In this document: positions 55,399 to 64,000 of the stretch, piece after piece
Position numbering within the stretch: the first letter of the stretch is position 1
Layout: each line of letters starts with the position of its first letter
Assembly (NCBI GenBank): GCA_020746875.1
Contig: JAGTJL010000020.1
Coordinates: 248,001-312,000 of the forward strand
Length of the DNA: 64,000 bases
Source: Rhexocercosporidium sp. MPI-PUGE-AT-0058
Taxonomy: Eukaryota; Ascomycota; Leotiomycetes; Helotiales
Direction: 5' to 3'
Translations under genes and position numbers: made by a program
The notes under the pieces: generated by a model
Database searches by the model: none
The model's input: only the letters and a program-made list of their open reading frames with translations
Told to the model about the DNA's origin: nothing

Positions 55399-56034
55399 AT
55401 GGCTCTGAAACGAAACGTGTCTGATGCGCCTGTTGCCAGTCACTTCTGGAGTTCCTACTATATCTTCTACCAGAAGCTAGAAGCGGGATCTGCAGTCGAA
55501 ACTGCCAACGAGACGGAGCACTTCACCGAGGTGAACGGTTGGCACTGGTATGTACTTTTCCGCGATGGCTCGAGAGATACTGAGAGATCAGAGTCTTCTT
55601 TGTATCTCTTTGATAGCATCGTCGAGTTTCTTGAGTGGTATAGCCTTTGGTATGATTGGCTGGATATGGACAGAGTCCGAGAGTACACGGAGCCAAATCA
55701 CAGGAGCTTAAGTGGTGTCATGTATGGAATTGATTACAGACCTCCTGTGAAATTTAGTATTTCATTTGAGCTTCTTTCTACATCAGGCTCGATACGGGTA
55801 AGATGGATGGATATTACAAAGTCACAACAAAGTCACAGGACTATTGATTTGTTGCGCTTAGGTTGGCTCGGAAACGACCCCACTTTCCTCTTCCGGTCCT
55901 ATCCTTGCCTAACCTTATCTACCAAATCCACACAAAAATTATCCAAACTTACCGCCGCGACAAAAAGAAACCTCGATAGTGACCGAGGACAAACTCATCT
56001 ATCAAGGAAAGTATCAATTTCTTCGCAGCTGTGA
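55399..56034 (+). CDS. Hypothetical protein
   Basis: A single ATG-initiated frame of 211 aa. The first about 120 residues look globular and aromatic-rich (HFWSSYYIFYQKLEAGS, NGWHWYVLFRDGSRD, FLEWYSLWYDWLDMDRVRE). The remainder is Ser/Thr/Lys-rich and may not be translated or may contain an unrecognised intron. It stops only 34 bp before the SET gene's ATG on the same strand, which is tight for a fungal gene. It could alternatively be upstream sequence of that gene. No family recognised. Confidence 0.38.
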   Translation: MALKRNVSDAPVASHFWSSYYIFYQKLEAGSAVETANETEHFTEVNGWHWYVLFRDGSRDTERSESSLYLFDSIVEFLEWYSLWYDWLDMDRVREYTEPNHRSLSGVMYGIDYRPPVKFSISFELLSTSGSIRVRWMDITKSQQSHRTIDLLRLGWLGNDPTFLFRSYPCLTLSTKSTQKLSKLTAATKRNLDSDRGQTHLSRKVSISSQL

Positions 56035-56068
56035 TCCCTGAGCATTTTGCCTCGACTTCTACTCAAAA

Positions 56069-57949
56069 ATGGACTCACCTTGGAAAGCAGAACAGTACAC
56101 ACCTTCTTCAGCTTGCGAGATCTCGCCACCCGTGCCTCTGGACCCTGAAGTTTGTTGCTCCAAATCTCCCCTGCACTGCGCAAGGTAGCCCATGTACCTC
56201 ACCTACTGCGATCATTCACTTTTGCTAATTGTCACATAGCAATTCGAGTCTGAGAGTTCTGAAGTAATCAGACTCACTCAACTTATCGCCACCTTCCCGT
56301 ACGATCCGGAATTATGGCTGACTCGCGGCAACTGTCTTCGTCTTCTGGGCTATCCAGAACTCGGACTTGGCGATGCGTACAAAGCACGTCTCCTCGTCGA
56401 AGCAGGCTTGCTGGAAACTCGTTCAATTCTGGGAGATGAAGTGCGGAAAGCCTTTCGTAAGAAGACTTATGAACTTCATACGACGGATCCGGCATGGATG
56501 CGATGGGCTGATTCTGTTTCCACTCCTGAGATGCTTGGAGAGAAAGTCAAGGAGATGTTGAAGAGATTGGAGCTGCAGATCTGGACGGAATTGATGGAGG
56601 GGCTCATGGCCGCGAATTGTTGTAGTGATTATGGCCGGATGAGTCGTGAGGCTGTTGAGAAGTTTCCAGATGACGAGTTCTTCCCGAGTGAAGTCCAAAA
56701 CTCAGATGCGTGGTTTGCACAAAGGGAGGAGATCTTGACGGCGAGAGTCGAGAGTGGAAATATGAACGAGGCGCAAAAGGCCACGACTCTGCTAAATGGT
56801 GGTGTGTACCCCGTACCGTATCCATTCATGGGCGAAGAATTCTTGATTAGAGATGAAGCTGTTTTCCAGGGAATTGAGGAGGATTTCAAGAGAGTATCAA
56901 CGAATTGTATGGTGGTTCGAAGTACTATCCGAAACACGGTTGGAGAGAATGGGGACGAGGCCACCACCGAAGATGACTGCATCGGAGCAATTGCAACGAG
57001 AGATATCGTATCTGGAGAGACGGTACTAATCGACAACATGTCGGCAGGTTCTGTAGGCGTTGATGCCGATCCTGGCGGTTGTCCAACTTGTTGTGCATGC
57101 CCGGTCAGCAATTTCTGGAATACCTGCTGCTCTGTACTCTACTGTTCGCAAGTCTGCGCCGATGTTGCTGTCGCCACTTTCCACAATCCCATATGTGGCA
57201 AGGACTTCGAATATCTTTATATGGCAGCAAGAAAGGCAACCGTAACAACAGACTTCTCGCTCGATGCTCTGCTTCTGATGAGGATTATTGCATTGAGTTT
57301 GACCGAGGATGTCGAGCACCCATTAATGAGCCAAGTCATGGTCAGACTCACACCCGCCTACGGATTCAAGGAACCCAACCTCATAATTTTCAACTTCGCA
57401 GACCACATCCAAACACCAATCGCCATCCTCCAAACCTTCTCAATCAACATCTTCACCAACCCCCTTTATGACACCTGGGTTCTCCACACGATGAAATGTC
57501 GTCTCCAGAACAACAAGCACGGACAAACCCTCGGCGACTGGCCGGGGACGAGTATCAGCGGGCTGTACAGCATGTTGAATCACAGCTGCAGTCCGAACGT
57601 GGATTGGGTATGTTTTTTCTCGCCCTAAAGTCCTCTATGAACCCGGGATTTGGGATTGGATGCTTCGTTTTGATCTAGAGACATTGAAAATTGTACTTGC
57701 TAACTCGTTGATCAGAGACATGACTCGGCTAGTAGTGAGGTGACGATGTTCGCGACGAGAGATTGCAAGAAGGGCGAGGATCTTTGCATCAGTTATATCG
57801 GGAGTGTGGGGAATGAGATGCCGGTTGTGGAACGGAGGAGGAAGCTGATGGGCTGGTTTGGGATGCCGTGTCGCTGTGAGAAGTGTATGGAAGAATCTGC
57901 TGCGGTTGGAGAGAAAGAATTGTTGCTGCTGCGGAGGGTCTGGAGATAG
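56069..57949 (+). CDS. SET-domain protein, SMYD-like
   Basis: Three exons (56069-56149, 56240-57607, 57716-57949) encode 560 aa. Residues about 28-80 form a helical, TPR-like unit (YDPELWLTRGNCLRLLGYPE, LGDAYKARLLVEAGL). A SET region starts near DDCIGAIATRDIVSGETVLI. It is interrupted by a Cys-rich insert (CPTCCACP ... CCSVLYCSQVCAD ... C) placed like the MYND finger of SMYD proteins. It resumes with NHSCSPNVDW (474-483), EVTMFATRDCKKGEDLCISY and a post-SET-like PCRCEKC (Cys535, 537, 540). Such proteins methylate lysines on histones or other proteins; the target is unknown. The first donor (GTTTGT at 56150) is chosen because the more obvious GTAGCC donor leads to a stop. Confidence 0.85.
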
Positions 57950-58896
57950 CAGCTTGAGGTATTGAATGAGTATGGTCGGATTTTTTCGGCTGGGATTCAA
58001 CTACCTATTAGAATAGACAGATATTAGATCGAGGAATTACTCTAGTCTTGCGCCTGATCTAGAGTCAAGACTTAGTTTCTATAGCCCTTCGACATTGATC
58101 ACGTTTCTTCAGCGACGTGAAGATGACACACTAGTTTTGCAATATCAAAGTCTATGAGGATGTGGAAAGGGGATCCGTCAGGTTTCTTTGACTCAAAAAG
58201 AAAAATTATGTCGCCCAGACTCACCAAGCACTTACGTACACGTCAATTGAGAGAAGAAGAAGTTCATTCATTTAAGCATCACATGATACGTAGCTGTACG
58301 TTCGCCACTCCGCCCAGCAGTGCAGATCTCCAACTAAACTTTGCCGATGTATTGATATCAGCCTGAACGGGAATCCCCAAAATAATCACGCATCAACACC
58401 AAATCTACCCCATCGGTGCCATCTTTCCTGTTCCTGACAACTCTCCGGTTCGTTAATGCTCATTCCCTGAAGCTTTTCATGGACCATCTCTTTTTCCACG
58501 CGGGCACTACCTCACCGAGCTCACCAAGCTTCGTTCGGGTGCTTGCCCCTCATCTAAATAGCTTCATCCGGCGTGTTTCTATTCGTCGAAGATCTTGCAG
58601 ACTACATTAGTGTCATGTCGTTTTCGTACCTTAATCAGGGATCTGGAGGCGGGGTTGCGGTTCGCAAGGATGAATTCCTCTGATCCGTGTATGTGATGGA
58701 ATTTTTCTATGGGGATCCGGAAGAACATTACGGGATGGGAGTCTTCATTTATCGTGTGGTCATCCCTTCCCAGAAACACTATATATGAGGGGGTCGTGCT
58801 CCTCTTTCTGCGTGTTTCTCTGTTGTCCAGTTGCTTGTTTTGGCACCCGATCAAATTAAGTCCATTCCTTAGTCCCAAGACTGGATAGTTCTCAAT
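57950..58896. other. Intergenic region, GDSL promoter
   Basis: About 0.95 kb between SET and GDSL genes, both plus strand. Only a TATA-like box near the right end is visible. Confidence 0.4.
58780..58786 (+). promoter_or_regulatory. TATA-like box of GDSL gene
   Basis: TATATAT 111-117 bp upstream of the GDSL ATG, the same spacing as for the chitinase and MAPEG genes in this window. Confidence 0.35.
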
Positions 58897-60098
58897 ATGC
58901 GGTTCCTGAATTTTGGACTTCTTGCTGTGGGTGCAGTCGTTTCTGCCGCTCCAGATAACAGCAATCTTGGCGGAGGTTCCAATTCTCGTTCTTGGATCAA
59001 GTACTTCGACAACTTGGTGGCATTCGGAGACAGGTGAGTCCGGATCACAGCATGAGACTGCAATCATGACCTCAACTGATTCACGTACTGTACAGCTACA
59101 CGGACGAAAGCAGATTACGCTACTTCCTTAGTAACAACGGGACAGCACCCCCACCCGGACTCCTACTCCCAGCCGGCACATCGACACCTGGTGGAGGCAT
59201 CACGTGGGATCGATGGGTGTCGAATTACACAGGAGCGAAGCTATACAACTATGCGGTTTCGGGAGCTGTATGTGACAACAACATCTTATACCGATATCTC
59301 GAACCAATACATGGTCCATTTCCCGACGTCGTCTACGAAGTCGATGCTTTTGTCGCGGACATCAAATTCATCAATGCCACGACCAAGAATAACACACTCT
59401 ACACGAACCGATATGAGGACAACACCGTTTACTCGATGTGGATTGGAACGAACGATTTGGGAAGTTATGCGTTCTTGACGGATAGCAGCTTGCATGGAAC
59501 GACTATCCCCGATTATGTCGACTGTATCTTCAAACGCTTTGACGAGATCTACAAGAATGGCGGACGATACTTCGTCTTGATGAACACCGCTCCGCTTGAG
59601 CTGTCACCTCTGTACGGTCTTCCTGGAAAGGGAGGTCTGGCAGCCAGCCACTACTGGCCAGACAAGGTAAACTTCTCTCCCAATATTCAAGGCCATCAGT
59701 ATACTGACAAAACACAGCCAGCAAACATCACTGAAGTAAGCTACAAAATTAAAGAATACACCTCTCTAGTTAACTCGATCTTCAATTACCGCACACCCTT
59801 CGAAGTCAAACTCGCAAAGCGATACCCAGGCGCCTCATTCGCAGTCTTTGACGTCCACAGTCTGCTAACAGAAATCTACAACAACCCGACAAACTACCTG
59901 TCTTCCCCCGCGAACGTCCAAGGCCAGTATTATCTGTGCGATGTAGCGACAGGCTCGAAGTGTACGTCGAGTAGCTTGAGTTTGGATCACTATATGTGGT
60001 ATGATGAGTTACATCCAAGTGAGCGGGTCGATCAAGTTATTGCGAAGGAGTTTGCGAAGGTGGTTAAGGGGTCGAGTAATTATGCTACGTACTGGTAA
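58897..60098 (+). CDS. Secreted GDSL esterase (CE16-like)
   Basis: Three exons (58897-59033, 59096-59666, 59718-60098) encode 362 aa. Residues 1 to about 18 are a signal peptide ending VSAAP. The GDS motif FGDSYTD is assembled across intron 1, with Ser46 as nucleophile. Block III-type IGTNDLG follows, and block V DELHPSERVD gives Asp332 and His335 of the triad. This matches fungal GDSL acetylesterases of carbohydrate-esterase family 16 type, which remove acetyl groups from plant or oligosaccharide substrates; substrate inferred only. Intron 2 (51 nt) is in frame and stop-free. Removing it gives HYWPDKPANITEVSYKI, the usual family sequence, so it is treated as a real intron. Several N-glycosylation sequons fit secretion. 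Confidence 0.9.
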
Positions 60099-60595
60099 AA
60101 CTATCGTATGGTCAAATATTTATGTAGATAATGAAATGTCGAGCTTCAACTTTGAGGAACGATTCCCCCGATGCCATTTTCGCTTCCGGCATCAATAATC
60201 CGTCGTATCATTCTAGATCTTGCGGGCGTAATTCCTCAATGCCAATGTCTAGACTTGAAGTATTGGTGTGAAATAGAGATCTCTCGTCCTCGCGAGAGGA
60301 CTATAGCGTAGCTGTGCCTCATAAGAGCTTGTTAGACTCTGAGCTTGCCTCACGAAAGCTCGGATTGTCCACATATCACGTGCCTGGTGGACCCTGATTC
60401 AGGTGATGATCGCATCGTTTCGTCGTGTTCCAGCTCTTCGACCGGCGAACTTGTCCGAGCGGGAGGGATATATATGAAGAGCAACAATCAACCAAATACT
60501 CTGCCTCACAGGCATCATCGTCATTCAATCCATTCAAACCAGTCACATAGGGTACGATCAACCAGGTTCCGCGAAGCAGAGCGAGGGATGACAAC
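60099..60595. other. Intergenic region, MAPEG promoter
   Basis: About 0.5 kb; a TATATAT box near the right end is the only recognisable element. Confidence 0.4.
60469..60475 (+). promoter_or_regulatory. TATA-like box of MAPEG gene
   Basis: TATATAT 121-127 bp upstream of the MAPEG ATG. Confidence 0.35.
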
Positions 60596-61254
60596 ATGGA
60601 CAAACTAACGCCCAACTACGCACTGCACTCCATCATCGCAGCTTACGGATTAGCATTCGTTCCGATGTATTACACGACACTAAGGATGATGGTTGCTACA
60701 GGAGGAAAGTGGTCATTTAGCATGTCTGTTCCCCTCCTTCATTTCCTTCAAAACTCGTCACGTACATTGGCTTCCAGTACTTTGTGACCTCGAGCTGATC
60801 TGATGTGATGCAGGCCACGGACAAACATGGATGCTATGAAAACGAAAGTCCCTAGTAGTGTCTGGAACTCGTGTTACAGAGCGCAATGCGCGCATATCAA
60901 TGCCTTGGAAGGATTTCCTCTGTTCGCGGCCGCGATGGTAATGTCTCCTACTATAGTCTTCCTTTAGATTCAGCCTCCTTGTTTCCAACCTCTCTTGCTT
61001 CATGGATGTACTTTTAATTTTGATGTGGTGCTAAAATACAACAGATAGCAGGTACCTTTGCTGGCATCCCACGAGAAGAATTGAATCGCAGTGCTGCTCA
61101 ATATCTCGGTCTAAGAGTGCTCTATACGGGCCTTTATATTGGCATTGAGAATAACGTTCTTGCTTTTGCGAGGTCTGGTGCTTGGGGACTGGGCATAGCT
61201 GTTCCAATTATGACGCTTTGGAAGGCGGGGGAAAGGGTTAGTGCTGGGCTGTGA
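60596..61254 (+). CDS. MAPEG-family membrane protein
   Basis: Three exons (60596-60723, 60814-60937, 61045-61254) encode 153 aa. Helix 1 is ALHSIIAAYGLAFVPMYYTT. The second exon ends with RAQCAHINALEGFPLFAAAM, the MAPEG signature (R-A-x-x-x-N-x-x-E-x-x-P). Helices 3-4 are in exon 3 (VLYTGLYIGIENNVLAFARS, GAWGLGIAVPIMTLWKA). MAPEG proteins (microsomal GST, leukotriene C4 synthase type) are four-helix ER membrane proteins acting in glutathione or lipid metabolism. Fungal members of this length are mostly uncharacterised. The first intron has a weak donor (GTCTGT), but the join restores the frame. Confidence 0.87.
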
Positions 61255-61390
61255 GGGGATGAAAAATCTAGGGTGGAGTTGGGGTGTGGGAGAAATGAGA
61301 AGGAAGTGTATCACAAGTCTGCAACTAGAGATGAATTCGAGGTTTCAATCAAACAGTAATTAAGCTACTTGCACATCGTAGAGATAATTT

Positions 61391-62496
61391 TTATGCCTTG
61401 GCAGCGGCAGCTTTCCTCGCTTCACCTAAGTCAGCATAGTCTTTTAACACGCTTCTAGGCTGGCCCGTGTATCCAGTCAACACCATCCAATCCTTCACGC
61501 TCTTAACTCTCTCTGGCAAGATATGATCCAAAAGTTCATAATCTCTCTGCAAGATGTTCTCCTTCCAAGTATTCCAGAAACCAGAAAAGTTCTGTCTGTA
61601 CGTCTGCAAGGTCTCATCCTCATGACCGACTGAATGGCCGACCTTAGCATCCGCATCGGGAAAAACTCCGGAAGCAAAGTACTCGTCAAGAGTAATATCT
61701 CTAAAGATAGCTTTCTTACCCGTGACTTCGGTGAAAGCCTTTGCAATTTCTTCCCATCCAATACTCTCCGTGGCGATCCTGAGGTTCACACCATTACTCT
61801 TCTCGGGATTTTCCACGATCCACCTCGCGTACTTGGCCAAATCCTGCAAGTAAATAAACGGCGGCACACCATTTCCCACCGGAGCTTTGAAAACCATTAA
61901 TTCTTCTCCATCAATGACTTCCGGAAACGGTCTCAACATCTCCGACAACATCTCCACGTACATGCAACTCGTCAAAACACTCCACATCATTGACCCGTCC
62001 CTAGGCTGCGCACTGATCCAATCCGCAACTTTCGTCTTGCCATCAAAATGGCCCGTCCTAAACCGAGGCTGGTATCCACTGATCTTGTACGACGAGTCTA
62101 GACAACCCCAGATGAAATGCTTGACGCCTTTTTCGCGCGCGATCTCGAAGGTTCGAATGCCCCAGTAGACTTCGGCTTTTTCGCCGATGGCGAATCCATT
62201 TATGTTTACAAAGGCGACATCAATTCCGGTGAAGACGGAGTGGAGATCGGCTTCGTTGAGGCTGGAACCGGTGATGAGGGTTACATTAGGGAGGGAGGCA
62301 AGCTCGAGGGCGGAGGGGGAGGTGGTGGAGCGGGTGAGGACGTGGACGACGTATTTGGAGTCGCGGGTTAATTCTGTGACTTTTAGTATGATGTAAGGTT
62401 GGGAAGGGATGATAAGGGGAGTATACCTTTGACGACTGGTGCCCCTTGGGCTCCAGTTCCGCCAAGGACCAGGACTCTTTGCTTTGGAGAAGACAT
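61391..62496 (-). CDS. NmrA-like NAD(P)-binding protein
   Basis: Two exons, 62427-62496 and 61391-62373, encode 350 aa. The dinucleotide-binding loop is GGTGAQG (12-18) after a beta strand RVLVLG, as in the NmrA/atypical short-chain dehydrogenase family. Next come VVHVLTRS, the acidic/hydrophobic NVTLITGSSLNEADL, and HFIWGCLD. The C-terminal substrate-binding part has FIYLQDLAKYARWIVENP and EIAKAFTEVTGKKAIFRD. NmrA-like proteins sense the NAD(P) redox state (NmrA itself represses nitrogen-controlled GATA factor AreA) or act as reductases. Without the YxxxK catalytic pair in a clear position, a regulatory or reductase role cannot be chosen. Confidence 0.9.
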
Positions 62497-63309
62497 TGGT
62501 GAGTTGTGAGTGAAAGTATTGTGATATATGTATTGGGTAATTATAAATTTCACAAAGTGTTAAGTATGATCAGAAAGAGGTAAGAGTGAAAAGTTGGGAA
62601 TGAACTGATGGATCAAGTCTCTAGTAGGAGCATCGCCCTTTTATCTACCTGTCCTCTTCTCCGCAGGATGTAAAGTTCACGAAGCATAATGAACAATACG
62701 CACGTTACATATGCCCTTGACCCAGTACCACGATGTCATCTTCAAATTTCTGCTCATGTTGATCAAGTTTTACCGAGGGCCTGACTAACCTGATCGTTCC
62801 CCTGAAATCCCTACGTACGAAAGGAATAGTGATCCGCCTAAGCGAGGTCTCTGGACTCATCCAAACTCTCCAATCACTTCACTGCCTTCCAACACCACCA
62901 AAATGAAAAGACTAATTACCTACGTTGTTGAACTGAATTTCTGCAGACTCTCGGGCTCTAGGATCAATCTGTTGTCTTACGCGGCAGTGTAGCAACACCT
63001 TGGGGTAATGCTGATTATTCCATCAGATGCAGGAGTATTGTAGTTTGTGCGGGATTGGTCAGCACTGTGATTGCGATCCTTGTCCGCAATGCGGTAGCTA
63101 GAGTTGGAGAAAAATGTGATTAGTGAACACGCTCCTAGTCACACGCTTTCCTAGTCGTAGAGCGGCATATCTGGACATAAGGAGTAGATTATATAGTCAT
63201 TGAGAATTTCCCAAGGCATCGCATTCCTATATCTCGAAACCATTTCAAACTCACTTCATCTTATCAAAGCCTTGATCGATCATACCGGTAATCTATCTTG
63301 AAAATCATC
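62497..63309. other. Divergent intergenic region
   Basis: About 0.8 kb between the NmrA-like gene start (minus) and the carbonic anhydrase relic (plus). No other feature seen. Confidence 0.4.
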
Positions 63310-64000
63310 ATGTCAGCAACGCTCGCCTCTTGGCAAAGAACCTGTATGTCACTTCCCGCCAACCAAGGGAAATATTATAAACTAATTCTTGCTGTAGAAA
63401 ATACTCAGAGACGTACAAAGCACCGAATCTTCTAAGAATTGGGACTCAGAAGAATAAGGAGCTGGGTAGGAAGTCAACAATCGTTAGTGAGTGCGTCCGA
63501 ATTACCCCGCAATTTCGGCCCCCAAATTTCAAGATGGCTGTCATACCGTCTTTCAAAGAGCTTTAAAGCTGCAGTGTGAATATTCTAACAGAATATCTCA
63601 TAGTCTCTTGCAGTGATCCCCGAGTACATCCCACGCAGTTTCTTGACCTCGATTTCTCGGGTAAGTTGTTGCCCTTTCTCCCTCTTCAAGGTAACCAACT
63701 CAGTAAATGTACTTCGCAGAAGCAGCAATCATCCGAAACGCAGGCGGAAGGACATCAGATGTGATGCGATCTCTCCTAGACTTAGACGCAGTCGGTAGCG
63801 TCGGGACCGTCATTGTATCCATCATACAGATTGCGGGATGAGCCAGACGGACGAGCAGGGGTTTCAGGGACGGATTCAAGAGAAGCATTCTGCTATTGCT
63901 GCAAGTCAGCCGGGGTATATATATGGTGCTGTTGACGAGTGAGTATTTGGGATGCTGTTTGGGCGACGATATGCTGATGATGTGGTGGCCCAGAGAAGAC
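63310..64000 (+). pseudogene. Beta-carbonic anhydrase gene, frameshifted, runs off right edge
   Basis: Start ATG 63310 (MSATLASWQR). The next coding block, about 63399-63482, reads KYSETYKAPNLLRIGTQKNK. A block ending at 63661 has IVSCSDPRVHPTQFLDLDFS, with the Zn-ligand Cys and the CxDxR dyad. After an intron (GTAAGT, ending near 63719) comes EAAIIRNAGGRTSDVMRSLL, DLDAVGSVGTVIV. The expected HHTDCG (Zn His and Cys) is present (63820-63837) but one base out of frame, at about 63818-63819; in the uncorrected frame a stop follows at once. Beyond it GMSQTDEQ, IQEKHSAIAASQPGYIYGAV continue the protein, with a GTGAGT donor near 63949 and a last acceptor at 63993. Phases at the first two introns also fail to fit cleanly, favouring a relic over a single sequencing error. 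Confidence 0.65.

Noticed and set aside
1..64000. Secondary-metabolite cluster, CRISPR array, complete transposon, tRNA or rRNA genes
   Set aside because: Looked for PKS/NRPS/terpene-synthase motifs, transposase or reverse-transcriptase signatures, regularly spaced repeats and cloverleaf-type sequences by eye; none was found.

Overview
The window is nuclear DNA of a filamentous ascomycete (Pezizomycotina; gene content is compatible with Leotiomycetes, but the class is only a guess). Supporting this are densely packed genes on both strands, introns mostly of about 45-75 nt with GTAAGT/GTATGT donors and CT(A/G)AC-type branch sites, and families typical of moulds: a DUF1996 secreted protein, a berberine-bridge-type FAD oxidase, BRE4-like and 2EXR/HET-type genes, NmrA, GDSL esterase and MAPEG. 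I saw no bacterial operons, CRISPR arrays, complete transposons, rRNA or tRNA genes. Reading frames were joined by hand. Each multi-exon model given as intact sums to a whole number of codons, and the joins restore family motifs. Layout: the left edge holds the 5' end of a Cns1/TTC4-like Hsp90 co-chaperone (minus strand). Then come an omega-like GST, a GH18 chitinase, a DUF1996 secreted protein (all plus), a long-chain acyl-CoA synthetase (minus), a broken gene of unknown family, the tRNA m5C methyltransferase Trm4/NCL1, a small NIF3/YqfO-like protein (minus), an alpha/beta hydrolase with two micro-exons (plus), a membrane protein with an apparent frameshift, a class II aldolase/adducin protein, a metal-dependent amidohydrolase and a proline-rich protein with a thrice-repeated YYES-type motif (all minus). 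From about 26 to 35.3 kb the character changes: long gene-poor stretches, a 2EXR pseudogene, an apparently intact secreted FAD oxidase, a degenerate repeat-bearing locus, an unrecognised gene broken by two frameshifts, and a HET-type C-terminal fragment behind an in-frame stop. This looks like an accessory, decaying island. From 35.5 kb conserved housekeeping genes return: a BRE4-like membrane protein (minus), ESCRT regulator IST1 (plus), a mitochondrial acyl-CoA dehydrogenase (minus), the INCENP/Sli15 subunit of the chromosomal passenger complex (plus) and a large J-domain protein (plus) with a microsatellite-rich leader. After a 3 kb gene-poor stretch come a hypothetical gene, a SET-domain protein, a GDSL esterase, a MAPEG protein and an NmrA-like regulator/reductase. 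The right edge cuts a frameshifted beta-carbonic anhydrase gene. The genes do not form one pathway. Acyl-CoA synthetase and acyl-CoA dehydrogenase share fatty-acid metabolism but lie 32 kb apart. Chitinase, DUF1996 protein, FAD oxidase and GDSL esterase all carry secretion signals. The main pattern not expected from ordinary annotation is the number of recognisable but broken genes (six or seven in 64 kb). I found no convincing new multi-gene system.
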